A DNA stretch of 64,000 bases from Hypomyces perniciosus (GCA_008477525.1 SPDT01000004.1:1736001-1800000); one strand, 5' to 3'; counted from the first letter of the stretch, positions 10,922 through 23,605 are shown. Numbers and translations are program-made. The notes: generated by a model not told the origin, from the letters alone.

Positions 10922-12064
10922 TTTGGCGGATTCGGTTGGACGAGTCTGGTGATAATGGTGACGGTGCCGCAGTGTATGGGGTAGAGTAGAAGTCAATAGT
11001 CGGTGTTGCGCCAACTGAAGAAAGTTTGGGTAGGGTCTCATGTCTGGGACAAATATTATGGAGCAGCGCTGAGATAGGCAACTTGGTAATACTGCTAGCC
11101 TGATTACAAAAGCATTATTCGGTGGAGAAACGATGGGCGATTGACTTGAGTATTGCTATGCTAGTGGTATGTATTGCTCGATTCTCTGTGCAATGACTCT
11201 GGTATTCCGCATTCCGAAGTGTATGCCGATGAGAAGCATCGGATGATGACGGCAAGGGGAGAGGCAAGGCTAGGGATTTTCGTATTACTATTAGTAGTGC
11301 TACTAATTACAATTTACTGAGTAAGGGTAATAATGCGTTTTACAGCATCGGCATTGGATTCCTGGTATAATTAATACTGCTGGTGCTAATAATATCTTAA
11401 TGAATAGAAGTCCTCCAAAGAAGGCATTGAAACGGAATCTTTGTATGACATATTATCCCCAACATTTCCCTGAATATACTGTCCAAAACCCCCCAGACAG
11501 CTTCTGATATCAGATTCAGATTCCGAAGCAATCCAAGCAATCGAAGCACCTCGTAATTCTCAAGGCTGCCGTCCGTTCGTCCCGCATCGCGGGGCTGCGC
11601 TGAATGTGGGGATTTCGATCCTCTTTTTAAAATTTTAATGGATCATCCGTGAGGGGGCGGCAGTCCGGGAAATGCAACGGTAATTCTGGCAGTTATCATT
11701 ACCGTCGTAGTAATTGGCCTGAGGAGCCGGCTCGGATACCCGTTGAGCAATCCCGAGGTCAGCTTCCGTGTTCCCTCGCCACGATTCAGGGTCTCTCTCC
11801 ACTTTGCCACGACCATTTGCATTTGCCATGAAGCTATTATTATTTGTCCTGCGGAGGCGGTGGCATCATATTACTAGCTAGTAGTTTACAGTATCTGTTT
11901 ATATAGTCTCGTGCCGTCCCGTGCTCTGAAGTCGCAACTCGTTCTTCATTCTCCATTCATCATCCATCACAACTCACAACTCACAACTTGTACTAGCTTA
12001 CTCGCCCTTGAGCTTGCAACTCTTCTATACTATAGCATATTCATTATCCTCCAACACACACACA
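10922..12064. promoter_or_regulatory. Shared divergent promoter of the aromatic catabolism pair
   Basis: 1,143 bases lie between the two start codons. The CMLE side is followed by an AT-rich part (about 11,280-11,420). The dioxygenase side carries TATA-like sequence near 11,900 and a C/T/A-rich leader just before its ATG. No gene is seen. Confidence 0.55.
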
Positions 12065-13127
12065 ATGTCTACCAACGAGCGCACGAGTCGTTTCGACCCT
12101 ACCTTCACCCAGCGTGTCATCGAGACCATGGGCCCCAACATGACGCCGCGCAATCGCGAGCTCATGAACGCTCTCGTCCGCCACATCCACGACTTTGCTC
12201 GCGAGGTCGAGTTGACGGTAGACGAATGGATGACCGGAGTGCACTTTATCAACGCCGTCGGCCAGATTTCCACACCCACTCGTAACGAGGCGCACCGTGT
12301 CTCTGATATTCTGGGCCTTGAAACGTATGTCTCTCTCTCTCTCTCTCATGACATGACATGACATGACTGACACAGAATACCTTTACAGACTAGTCGATGA
12401 AATCGCCAACAAGATTGTCGCCGAGGGCGATATCGATCCCACATCCTCCTCTATCCTTGGCCCCTTCTGGTCGCCCAACGCTCCCTTCCGTGAGAACGGC
12501 GGCACCATCATCCAGAATCCCAACCCCGATGGCAAGGTCACTCTGATGCACGGCACCATCACCGACCTCCTGACCGGCAAGCCTATCCCCGGAGCCGTTT
12601 TCGACATCTGGCAGGCCAGCGCCAACGGCAAGTATGACTTCCAGGACCCCGAGAACCAGACGCCCAACAACCTGCGCGGCAAGTTCAAGGCCGATGAGAA
12701 CGGCAAATACTGGTTCTACTGCTACCACCCGACTGCGTACTCTCTGCCCACCGATGGTCCCAGCTACGACCTTTTGAAGCTCACGGATAGACATCCCATG
12801 CGACCTGCGCACATTCACATCATGGTAAGTGAAGTAGAGTGAAGCGAAGTGAACACTGAGTCTCAGAACCAAGACCAAAGGGCTGACAATGGGTTTTTTT
12901 TGCAGGTCACTCATCCTGAGTACAAGGGTTGCACCACTCAGCTGTACCCCAAGAACGACCCCTGGCTGACCACTGACTCCGTGTTCGCTGTCAAGGACGA
13001 CCTCGTTGTTGATTTCAAGCCACTCGAGGGCGACGACAAGGCCACGCTCGAGCTGAACTTTAACGTGGTTCTCTCACCAAAGGGCTACAAGGGCAAGCAG
13101 TTTAACAACTTTAGCGCCAACCTGTAA
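12065..13127 (+). CDS. Intradiol ring-cleavage dioxygenase (catechol/hydroxyquinol 1,2-type)
   Basis: A non-haem Fe(III) enzyme that opens catechol-type rings between the hydroxyls. Exons: 12065-12324, 12389-12824 and 12906-13127, giving 305 residues. An N-terminal helical dimerisation domain (about 20-100) contains [19 protein letters not shown], and the beta-sandwich starts near SSILGPFW. The four expected iron ligands are visible: Tyr169 (NGKYDF), Tyr204 ([10 protein letters not shown]), His228 and His230 (RPAHIHI). The N-terminal domain points to the catechol/hydroxyquinol group rather than protocatechuate 3,4-dioxygenases. The first intron is a run of CT repeats plus ATGAC repeats. Neighbouring CMLE is divergent, suggesting co-regulation. 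Confidence 0.92.
12331..12367. repeat. Intronic (CT)n and (ATGAC)n microsatellites
   Basis: Inside the first dioxygenase intron a CT run of about nine units is followed by four overlapping ATGAC units, leaving little unique sequence in this 64-base intron. Confidence 0.8.
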
Positions 13128-14314
13128 TCGGGGGGATGATTTTCAGATGAGCTGTACGAAGTACTATTATTTGGTTGGTGGTTGGCGCGCGGAGCATTTT
13201 TGTTTTGTTTTGTTTCTTCATATCTTGTTGCTTGGCACGGTAGCATGGAGTAACTGTAGTTTTCGAGGTCCTGCATCCAGGTCGGAGGCGTACATTGTGC
13301 ATTACTATTACTATTACGAGTATATAGTACGAAGTAGATCTCGAACATTCAACATAGCTGCGATGATTTCACCATTTGGTCATCTGGTGTGTTTGTTTCT
13401 TGAGCCCAACATGCAAGCTGAATATCCAAGTAGACCAAGTGATAGCCTATACGAGTTATTGAAGAAAAACATTGAGACCCCCAACCCAATGGATGCATCA
13501 CCGTGATACCACTCTGCAGTCACAGTCACATACTCGTACATTAATCACAAAGTCTGGATTGTACACCGCATCACGATGGCTTGCAAAACCTCATCCCATC
13601 CCCACCAAAACACAGACGACTCCCCAGAAACCGGCACCCTTCCCTGGCCCGCATGCATGTCTCTTTCACCTTCTCCGCCTCTTTTCCCCTCACAGGACAC
13701 TAATATTAATACATACGCGTTCCTGGCATTGCAAGTCCCTTCGCACAGCCCGCATTGTCCGTGTGCTTCCGTGGGCTTGGTGCATACCAGAGGATGCGTT
13801 GTCCCTGATTTAGTGATTGAGATGCAGATATCACCGGGGCAACGCGCGCTACCCCACACAAAACAACAAAAGGCGACCTGAAGCTGGCCTCCTATGAGCT
13901 CCACCTGACGCAATGCACCTGTAGTGCTCGTACTGTTCTTCAGCCCAAAAAAGGGATGGAGACCTGCTTGCCTCCCTTCAATGACCGTTGAAACATCAAT
14001 CACTGTAGCTTCATGAACTCGGGGCATTTTTTCTTTTTGCATTACCTTTTTTTGTTCTCTTCATCCTAGCCCACGGGGCTCTTTTGTGCGGGCCTTTTGA
14101 TTTCTTTACCAATTGCCAGTCCCATTGTTATATATCGTTTCTATCTGTCTATCTGTCTATCTGCCTGTCCTGTTCTGAAACCGTTTCCTCCCGCCTGTGC
14201 TGCGTGTTCTGCTGCTGGTCGTAGCTCTGACTGGTCGCCCGTGCATCCGACCGACCTCTCAAGGGGGAGCGAGCTTTGTTTCGTTTCACAGCTTCTCACC
14301 AATCAAATCGTGCA
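13128..14314. other. Intergenic region, dioxygenase to FH3 protein
   Basis: 1.2 kb with no convincing gene. It contains short trinucleotide ATT/ACT runs near 13,300-13,320 and a TCTG/TCTA repeat near 14,143-14,165. The 3' part is presumably promoter and leader of the FH3 gene. Confidence 0.5.
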
Positions 14315-16864
14315 ATGGCATCGAGCAATGACTTCTATACGACCAAGCCAAGCCCCCCAGGCCACCAGAGAACGAAGTCCTCTGTGCTAAAGTTCATCCA
14401 TCGTCGTCAGCCGTCGAACGGAAGTGCGTTACCGCCTTCGACCTCGCCCACAGAGGGACCCTTCACCAACGCCATGTTCATCGGCAACTTTTCCAAACAC
14501 AATACAGGAGCTCTGGGCGAGCTGCAGCAGAACCAACAAGAACCGCCTCCACGCTCACCTCGGAAATCTCGCGATGAACGCCGCTACGATGCCGCTGCCG
14601 CTGCCGCTGACGCTGCCGCTGACGCTGCCGACCGCTCACGATCCCCTACTAAGAGTAGCCTCCTGGGCAAGGCCATGTCCCGCGAACCGTCCCCGACGAA
14701 GAAACCCAAGAAGACCAAGTCAGGAACGAACCTGGCTGGCCTTTTGAGTCGGCCCAAGTCGCTGAAGAACCTGCACAAATTGATGACCGACGAGGACATA
14801 CGATTAAGCAAGGACAAGGAGAACAGAACCCCGGACGAGCCACTCAGCGCTCCGTTGCCCATATTTTCTCAGTTTTCTAGTAACACGTCCGTCATCTCCC
14901 TCGGAAGCCCCAGTCCGACCAGCAGCGTGGGACGAGATTCCTCTGATCGAGGTGCATACATCAAAGCGGTCAAAGAGAGGCCGAGGTCGTTCATGTTCCC
15001 CGCCAAGTCACAGCAAGACACAAAGAAGTCATCACCAAAGAAGTCGATGGATCAAAACAGAGAGTCGAGGACAGGATCATCTGATGGCAAATCACTTCGA
15101 CAGCGAGGCAAATCCTTCAACCCTTTTGCCAGTTTCGGTCATGGACGGTCAAAGTCGGTAGCGTCGACCCCTAGGGTGGGCTCGGGGGGCTCGGCAGAGG
15201 GGGTCATGCTCGATCCGAAGGACATCGACAAACAACTGGAGGCACTATTAGATCGTCGAAACATTCCCGAGAACCAACGATATAAAATGCGGAACCTAAA
15301 CAACACAATCAAGATGGAGTTTATCAGGCAAGACTGGGCGGAGATGCAGGCCGCCAAGATGGATCGTCCCGAAACAACAGACGGCAGCATGAGCAGTATT
15401 AATGGTGCTGTAACCTCGGCCGCTGCTTCGGATGCCGAAGAGGAGAAGCCTAAACGAAGCCGCGGTAGGAGTTTCACCTTCTCGCGAGGAAAGAAGGATA
15501 ATAGCTCTCCAACGAAGAAGTCAAAGGGGGAGGGAACATTGGGTCGCCACTTCAGGAGCAAGTCGACCGATAGTGTCGTCAGCGAGAGGCCGATCTCGAG
15601 TGGCTCGTCTTCTGCTACCAACTTGCTGGCCAAGATTAAGCTCCAGCAAGGACCAGCTGACTACGTTGCGTATCTGAGAAAGGTACAACAGCCGGAGCAG
15701 GTCGAAGTTGGAAAGCTGCACAAACTTCGACTGCTGCTACGGAATGAAACTGTTGCTTGGATTGAAGACTTCATTCAACAGGGAGGGATGAAGGAGATTG
15801 TCGGTCTACTCAACCGTATCATGGAGGTCGAGTGGAGGTAAGCTTATTGTCTTGGGACATTAACCGCTTGTTTTTTTTTTTTTTTGCTCATTGGTTGCTA
15901 ATTGAAATGCAGAGAGGAGCACGAAGATGCTTTGCTCCACGAGAACCTCTTGTGCCTCAAGGCACTGTCTACAACAGCAAAGGCGATGGAGTATCTCCAC
16001 TCCGTTCAGGCAGCTCTCTTCCCCAAGCTCTTACACATGCTATTCGACCCTGAGAAGAAAGGTCCAAGCGAGTTCACCACACGTAACGTCATTACATCGG
16101 TGATCTTCATCTACATCGAGTCTGCCAGTCCAGCAGAAAGGGTCTCGAGAGCCAAAAGTGTTTTGGCCCACCTTCGGGATCCTGAGCCGGAAGAATCCGC
16201 ACGACCGCTGCCCTTTGTCATGGAGATGAGACAAGACCGGCCATACCGCGAATGGTGTAAGGAGGCTGTTAACGTGACCAAGGAGGTCTTCTGGATTTTC
16301 CTCCACAACCTGAACGTGATAGCCCTCCAGCCGCCCATGGCAGAATCTGAATCGACCGAAACAAGCCTGTCTCGGCAAACGGGCGAAGAGCAGTATGCTT
16401 ATATGCGTCGCCACTTTCCCCAGGAGAGGGCACCGGTACCCGCGGCACCATATGTGGGCGGCGTGGAGTGGGACGCCACCAATTACCTGGCTTCGCATCT
16501 CGACCTCATGAACGCCATTCTGGCGTGTACGCCGACAGCGGAAGAGAGGAACAGACTGCGGGGAGAATTCCGCATCTCGGGCTGGGAGCGGTGCCTGGGG
16601 GGCAGCCTACGACTGTGCAAGGAGAAGTTTTACGGTAGTGTGCACACTGGGCTGCGGACATGGGTTGCGGCGGCGGCGGACGACGATTGGGACGTTAAAG
16701 ACGTGAGGTACGGCCCGCCGGCAGATGCGCGATCCCCGGTCAAGAAAAGCGGCGGACAGCGGAAGAAACCCGAAGAGGCGCCCAAGATCGACATGCCAAA
16801 GCTCGACTTTGGGATAGAGCAGACGCCGCAGCAGGCCCCGGCAAAGGATGTGTGGTTGTCATGA
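14315..16864 (+). CDS. Formin-like GBD/FH3-domain protein lacking FH2
   Basis: Exons 14315-15837 and 15913-16864 give 824 residues. The ATG at 14315 is chosen because the frame upstream opens only with TTG. The first about 290 residues are low-complexity, basic and serine-rich (FIHRRQPS, an Ala-Asp run, SPTKKPKKTK). A GTPase-binding/FH3 armadillo region follows: LDRRNIPENQRYKMRNLNN, then PADYVAYLRKVQ, the LHKLRLLLRNETVAWIEDFI segment, and helices to about residue 770. This is the Rho-binding and dimerisation half of diaphanous-type formins, but the FH1 prolines and the FH2 actin domain are absent and the reading frame stops. It may act as a Rho-GTP-binding polarity or cytokinesis regulator; that is inference. 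Confidence 0.8.
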
Positions 16865-17346
16865 GGAGCGAGACGAGACGAGACCGCCAGTTCCGCGACA
16901 ACAACGTTAGCAAGGCTGTGTGGGATTAGTTGACTGGTTCTGTCACATACATGCTACTACGGACACGCACAGACAGATGACAGATTCTGTGGCGTGGGGG
17001 CGGAGTGCTAGTCAGGGGTATTTTGGACTTATTCTCTCTCCCCTGGACCATGAGATTGCCAATGGGTGTTTATTCTGGCGGATATTTTCTCCATGTCGCA
17101 TTCTCCCCCCCTGCAGCACAGGCACCAGTCCGTCGGGATCTGGGGGGTCAATTGGGTACTGGGAGTGGGTTTTCTTTCCTTTGTTTATATCATTGGATTG
17201 GGAGGGCATTGGGTTCTTCTGTATGATTGCATGTTCATGAATTAATGACAATGAGGCTACGAGCCTATACATATGACGGGAATTGCGATCTAATAAAGTG
17301 AAACTGATCAGAGTGAACTTGACCTTGGCTGCGGATGACATCAATG
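16865..17346. other. Convergent intergenic region, FH3 protein / RraA-like
   Basis: The 3' ends of two convergent genes face each other. No gene was seen in the 482 bases. Confidence 0.5.
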
Positions 17347-18152
17347 TCACAATTTGCCACGATGCAGATTGAAGGCTTCATAGACCGACATGCCGTTCCG
17401 AACCTCGTCCTTCACCTTGGCGTCGGCGGATACCATAGAGGGCAACATCTCCAAGACATTGGCAACCTTGTCCCTCGGGATAATCACGACCCCATTCGCT
17501 GGGTCGGAGAAGGCGACGTCGCCCGGGTTGATGGTCACGCCGTTGACTTGCACGGGGACTTGCGTGGCCCAGGGGACGCTTCCTCCGCCGGCGCCAACAG
17601 TGGAGGTGCCGTAGGCCCATATCTGCAATGTTTAGACGAGGGGGATCCCTGGTGGGTATCTAAGGTAGGATAGGAATGAAGCAGGGGGGAGGGGGAGAGG
17701 CTTACGGGTAGAGATGTGCTGCGCAATTCGTCGAGGTCGCGGACTCGACCGGCCACGATGATGCCCTTTACGTGGCGGACATGCATGCGCAGGGCCATGA
17801 TGCCGCCGCAGATGGCGTTGGTTTGGCCGGGGGGCTGTTGGAGGACGACGAAGGTTGAGGGGGAGGTGAGGTCAGCCCAGTGGGTGTCCTTGGGGATGTT
17901 TGCGGGGGGGAGAAGAGCGTTGTGGTTGTCATGTTGCTGACCCTTGGGGGCGAAGAGGACGGTGGACACGGGAGCAATGGTGATGGTGGAGGAGGAGGAG
18001 AGGGGATGGGGACTGTAGGGGTTGAGGTCTGCGATGAAGCCTGCACCTGGGACTTTGAGCTTGAGAAGGACGTCGGAGATGTCGCAGGCGGAGTATTGCT
18101 GGAGCTGTGTGACGATGTCGGTTGCGAGAGGCGATTGGTGATGGTCCGCCAT
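17347..18152 (-). CDS. RraA-type protein (4-hydroxy-4-methyl-2-oxoglutarate aldolase family)
   Basis: Minus-strand exons 18152-17706 and 17622-17347 give 240 residues. Landmarks are the N-terminal YSACDISDVLLKL, the central GGIMALRMHVRHVKGIIVAG, the signature GRVRDLDELR and the C-terminal PGDVAFSDPANGVVIIPRDK. Members are class II, metal-dependent aldolases/decarboxylases acting on 4-hydroxy-4-methyl- or 4-carboxy-2-oxoadipate; others are RNase E regulators in bacteria. In fungi the substrate is usually unknown. The Arg-Asp of the signature, used for metal and pyruvate binding in the family, is kept. Aldolases of this type act downstream of ring cleavage in bacterial gallate and protocatechuate 4,5-cleavage, so its closeness to the aromatic pair is suggestive only. 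Confidence 0.85.
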
Positions 18153-19453
18153 AGTGAGTGAGTGAGTGAGAGAGTGAGATGTGAGAGGAGAAATCGTGAC
18201 GTCAAGCAGCAGCGGACGTTGGATTGGGTTTCTTTTTTTGCGACCAGGAATAGACTCTTCCTAGCAGGGATGGCCCAGACTACTGCGGTTTTCGATGCGG
18301 TTAATGCTGGTCGGCCGAATTGTCGGGACAAAGTCGACGAGGTTTGTTTAGTAGGTATGGGTACTACTCCGTACTATGGGTATGTAATGTATGTACGAGT
18401 ATGTAGACGCACGGATGGCGTGCCTGGGGGGGGGGGGGGTGTTGACGAGAAGTCGGTGAGAGAACGGGATAGTATTCGCAGGTACGAGTAGGATTGCGGA
18501 TGAGAAGGAGAAGGAGAAGGAAAGAAATGGAGGTTCCGGACTCAGATATTGACTCAGTTGGTTGCCGGGGCGGTTCTTGATGGTGATAGGTCTTTTGGAG
18601 ATGGAGCAAACTCCTATGTGGCGGCGTCGTAGACAAGGACAAGCGAGGAGCAGCAGACAGGCCAAGGCGAAGCAAGGATATGGGAGCTTGGAGGAGGATC
18701 AGATGTCAGTTCCAGGGCTCTCTAGACATGGATGGGGAACCTTGGAGAAGATGCATCCGTCTCGTCTCCATCTATGGACCTGGTGTGTATAAGGTAGCGA
18801 GCGACGTCCTGGGTCCTGGGCCCTGGGACAAAGGAGCCCGTGCAAGCGGGAGCCCACTGCTGGTGGGGGAGCCCTGAAGCCTTTATGTTTCAGCGGGGGT
18901 GTTTTTCGTGCTGGAGCCTCTAATAATAATATCACTTCATCTATCTAGGACCTGCTCCGTACTCCGTTCTCCGTAGGATCCTAGGCTCCTTCACCAAAAA
19001 CCCGGAGCATGACGGGAGCCGCCGCTAGGCCGACCCGCCAATCATCCTCGGTACCATCCCGCTTGTCGCTGCAAAGTTCCGGCAGGGCCCGTAGCCTCTC
19101 TGACTAGAAAGCTCTAGCTAGCTCTCTCTCTCACTTTACCTTGACGAGTGTTTTTTTCTTCTTCTTCTTCTCCCTATTCTTCCCTCTTCCGCTTCCGCAC
19201 CTAGAGTCAACATCCGGTGGAAGAGGGGGGCTTCGATAGGTTCGAAATCGGGTGGGCATGTCGGAGAGGACGGGTGATTGGCCCTTGGTTGCTTGGTGCC
19301 AAGCGGGATGGACGGCCGAACTATTGGACGGACGCGGGTATATACGACGACTTGCTACTCCTACTCCTACTAGCAGTACTAGTGGTATCTTACTTTGTTG
19401 CCCTGTTGCAGTTGCCCAGGACGGCATATGTGCAAAAAAGGGTTGAGCTGATT

Positions 19454-19480
19454 GTGCGTGCGTGCGTGCGTGCGTACGTG
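19454..19480. repeat. (TGCG)n microsatellite
   Basis: Five TGCG units followed by one TACG unit and a final TG. Confidence 0.85.
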
Positions 19481-22400
19481 ACTTGTGTCCGATCCGAGCG
19501 TGGAGTGAGAAAAGAGTCAACAAGACATCCATGGGGAGAAGAAAAAAAAAAGGGCTCCATTTTGGTTAAACTAGGGGACTGGACTGGGTAACGGACTATT
19601 ACGATGTGATGGATCTAGTAATAAGGGCACGCATGAACGAGGACTAGTAGGGGCCATATTACTAGCGCAGAGTCCACCCGTGTAAAGGAACTGCCCGAGG
19701 AGAAAGAAAGAAAAAAAAAACACCCAAGAAAAGAGAAAAAAGAAAGGACGCGGTAGCCACGTTTCCATCTCCAGTAGGCAGTTTGCTTTTAGTGGTGTGT
19801 GGTTATAATATTACTAGTATATCGTAACAGAGGATTGCATTTACTGGTCGTTGAAGTTCCCGGAACCGGCCTCGGTGCTTTCGGTCCGGCAACCGGTGAG
19901 GGAGCGGCGTGGGCTCCAAGTGGTGTGCCTCTCTCTCCAAGCAAGCTGTCTGACTGACTGACTGGGTTTGATATCGCCCAACTTTTTGGCATGGGCCAAG
20001 TCGCCCCCAAAAACCGAGTTTGCGTCCAGTGTTGCAGATTCTAGATCCACGGCATATATCATCCGACTAATAAAAGACCCGGCATTTCTGACGAAGCCGA
20101 AACCCGACCAGGGCCAATGTCGGATCGTCAGGTTTTGACCTTGGATAGACAGTATCTACATACATACTGCTACTACTACTGCTACATGGCATCGGCATCT
20201 TGGCCTGTGCGGAGGAGTCATCATCCGATGCTGTACAACCTCATAAAGGATACTTTTTCTGTGTGGGTCGCATGCTGTACATACATACAATACATACTGT
20301 ATCAATACACGTTATATTCACATACGGCCCTTTTGTTGTACAACACAGCCAACCAACCCAAGGCCACATCGTGGCGACAACTCATCATGAGTTTCAGCTA
20401 GCTGTCTGTACCAAGTACATACACCTGGAAATCTCCAAATTCGAGCAACTTGGCGCACCATTTACATGCAGGTACGTAGCATTGTGGTGGTTGCGCTTTG
20501 CAGATTGCAGATTTGCTCTTTTTCTTCTTCTTTTTTTTTTTTTGCTTTTTCCCTGTCTCGGCTGTCTTCACAAGTCAGCGCTCGCGCCTCATAAGCCTCC
20601 CCCCCACCACCACCACCTCAATCGTGGATGGATCGTATTCAGTCTTGTCATGCTTCTGCATATAGTGATACATTGGAGGAGGAGCTTGTACCTAACTACG
20701 AAGCATGTACTCCGCCAGTGTACTATGCTGAATCATGCTGTTAGACCAGACTTGACTCAATCCGTCGTTTTCTGTCGTTATGAAATGAAATTCATTTACA
20801 TGGCATTTTAGCAAGGCCGTGGATTTCTCCGAATGTTTGCTCACTATGCAGCACGCTGGTGTTTCGCGCACGACGCGGCGCAACTGGCGATACCACCACC
20901 AGAAGTCATGCACGGCATCTTTGGTCCACGGATTGGTCGCACAGCAGAAACCCCCTCACTAAACGGAGCAAATGGATTCGTCACGGACAGCGCAGCTTGA
21001 ATCGGATATCAGGCTTTCCGGCGTTTAGAACACGCGGCCTGTTTCAATGCCGAAGAATTTCGCTCCTTGCTCCTTGCTGTTTGCTGTGTGTTATGTAGCC
21101 GTCGGTGTATCGATGCCTGCCTGGAGGAGTGAGTGGCATCAAATGATCAATATGCCGCGGATCAGGACAGGGAGAAGGACGGCAGACTGCATGAATGATG
21201 GGCCTTTGAAAGTCTTATGAGCTTCTCGGCTTACGAAATAACACATACACGGTGTGTGCCACCAGACAATGGACCTCATTGCCAATTGCTTGTTCAAGGC
21301 AGCACCAGGGGAACCGACATGCCGGGTCTGTCAATCCTCGACCCCATATTCGCCTCCACAAAGCACTTTTTTTTTGGATCCTAGACTAGCTGAATGCCAG
21401 TCTCCCCAAGGGGCAAATGATTTTCGGATTGCGGCGTGAAAGTTGAGGCGTCAAGATGGGGCAAACATCGAGTCAATTGCTCGATATCGGATGTAAGTGG
21501 TCGGATAACGCAGGACGAGAGGGGACGGGGGTACGGATCTCGACGAGGCCTATCGCGGTGTGAAAGTGTAATTGGGCCATTTAGCGAAAAGAAGAAGAGA
21601 AAAAAAAAAGTTGCCTCTTGCTCTGTAGATTGTATAACCTCGGTGCGCCATGGCAGTTTCCTAGTTCCCGTGCGGTTCTTTTGGGTTTTGACTGGTGTCT
21701 GGGTCTACGTAGTATCTATTAGGCGATTGTGTGGTTGAGGATCGAGATGCTGAGAGGAACTTTGACGCTGAGGCGGTGCGTTTTTGCCCGATTCGGGTAA
21801 GCCGGGAGGAGGGGCACGTGGATGGACAATCGACCGCAGCCGCGGGGCTTAACGGGCTTTTAGCATATACGAAGTATCTATAGCGTGAGCTTGTCGAAGA
21901 ATTGGTACTCGAGCGATGGTAGTAGTATTAAAAGGTATGTATACTCGTAGATAATATGATGTATGTATGAATTACGAGTACGTGCATCATAGTTACATGC
22001 CAGAGGAGAGACATGCTTCTAATCAATGGAGCCTCCCAAGACAGCTTCCAACCTATGGAGAGCATTCAGCCAGCAGCCGAGCAGCCCTTTGCAGCAAGCA
22101 GCAAGCAGCAAGCAGTACGCAGTACAGCTGTCCCGCAGTGTTCCATAGAGGCTCTAACTGCAATCAGCACCTCAGATCCAGTCAGGAGTGGTGTTAATTA
22201 GCCTGTGCTTAGGTGCATCGCCTTAGCTCGCTCGCTCGCTCACCATGTGCATTTTCAATCAACCCATCCTTTTTACGCTCACGCCACACCTGCTGGCAGC
22301 CTGCATTCCCATTTTCTCTCCCATCATCTTTGCGACCTTTTTTCACTGCCACGGCGAGCTGGTCGCCAGACGACTACTACTACTGCCTGCTACTGCTTGC

Positions 22401-22657
22401 TCCAGCGCCAGAATAGGCAACGCCCAGAGAGGCTTACATGCCGCCCGGCCTGACAGATCACCTCATACAACGTCGACGAAAGCCCCAGACGGCGCAAAGC
22501 TGTTGTCCCCCCCACACCCTGTCTGGCTGGCTGCTTTGCGTTGCTTGCTTGCTGGCTTGCTTTCTCCTCTCACTCCTCTTGCTTGCTTGCCTGCCTGCTC
22601 ACTGAATTCACTCCTCCTCCGGCATCCCGTCCGTCCCTGATACTACTACGGAGCACA

Positions 22658-22690
<33 letters not shown>

Positions 22691-22696
22691 CTGCTT
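22658..22696. repeat. (CTG)n/(CTA) microsatellite
   Basis: An interrupted CTG trinucleotide run in the pyrimidine-rich leader region of the WBP2-like gene. Confidence 0.85.
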
Positions 22697-22819
22697 GTTA
22701 GTACACCTACCTCTAGTATCTCGTCGCAAAGAGCTCTGCTCTCCTCGGCCCTCGCCCTCGCCTTCGCCCACCCCCGGCCCAGCCACCTCTCTTTTTTTGC
22801 CCTCTCTCCCCTTTTCTCG

Positions 22820-22856
22820 TCTGGTCTGGTTTGGTCTGGTCTGGTCTGGTCTGGTC
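22820..22856. repeat. (TCTGG)n pentamer repeat
   Basis: Seven TCTGG-like units, one altered to TTTGG, in the leader region upstream of the WBP2-like gene. Confidence 0.85.
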
Positions 22857-23436
22857 CTTTTTCGCACCGGCCAGCGCTTTTAGTAGGGCCTTAACGCCAA
22901 CAGCGGCCCCACCACACCTCCAGTTCTGTTCCCAAAGCCTCCCAGGGTCTCAGGACAGGACGCACACGCTTTGCCAGATCTCCTCCTAGGCTCCTGGGAC
23001 AGACAGGCAGAGGCAGCAGAGACCTGCACCTGCACTACTACGTACTCGTACGTGCGCTGCACTGCACGGCGTGCCGGTACGGTCTCCAGAGAGGCGCCTA
23101 TTCTTCTAGCCCAGCGATCCGGATAGGAGCTAGGGCTTTGGCCAGAACCCTGTCGGTCGGTGACAATGTCAATAAAGTAAGCGTCCTTTGCGAGCGACTG
23201 TCTTCCTGTCTTCTCTCTTCTTCCTCCCGTCTGTCCGTCTCCTTCTCTTCCGTGCCTGGGCCGGTTCGCTACCTACCTATCCAATCCATCCTTCGCCTTG
23301 CCTTCTCTGGCCCTCTCTTCCCGCGTCTCTGCTTTGAGCGCGCGCGGACTGCTCCCCTCCTCTTGTCTCTTGTCCCTCTTTGCTCCAACCAACTCTTCTT
23401 TTTATTCTCACCCTCCCTCTCTTTTCCCTCTTTTGT

Positions 23437-23458
23437 CCTCCCTCCCTCCCTCCCTCCT
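23437..23458. repeat. (CCTC)n tetramer repeat
   Basis: Five CCTC-type units within a longer CT-rich stretch about 150 bases before the WBP2-like start codon. Confidence 0.8.
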
Positions 23459-23605
23459 CTGTGCGCCTGTTGTCAGTGTGCTCGCTCGCTTGTCAAATCG
23501 TCCCACCTCCAAAACCTCCAGCCCCGCCATACCTATACTACTACTACTACCTTACATATCCATAATCCATCCCTCCTCTCATGGAGCCATGGGCCCCGCC
23601 CCACG

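Larger units (their letters stand above)
18153..23605. other. 5.4-kb gene-free stretch with low-complexity leader
   Basis: No frame on either strand shows conserved domains, splice-consistent exons or normal composition. The content includes a G13 run (about 18,427-18,439), (TGCG)n at 19,454-19,480, poly-T runs, a CT/GCTT-rich zone from about 22,200, and CTG, TCTGG and CCTC microsatellites. The right end is probably promoter and very long pyrimidine-rich leader of the WBP2-like gene. The left part is presumably promoter of the RraA-like gene. Confidence 0.55.

Noticed and set aside
19225..19260. GGTTCGA-like word suggesting a tRNA T-arm
   Set aside because: No matching acceptor, D or anticodon arms can be paired around it.
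20200..20811. 203-codon open frame on the plus strand
   Set aside because: It starts with TTG, runs through poly-T and CAC repeats, and has no domain or splice support.
22245..22640. 131-codon frame in the CT-rich zone
   Set aside because: Leu/Pro/Ala-rich composition follows directly from CT and GCTT repeats; more likely leader sequence of the WBP2-like gene.
23138..23605. In-frame extension of the WBP2-like protein
   Set aside because: It opens with TTG and consists of Ser/Leu/Pro codons from CT repeats; the GRAM protein starts properly at 23606.
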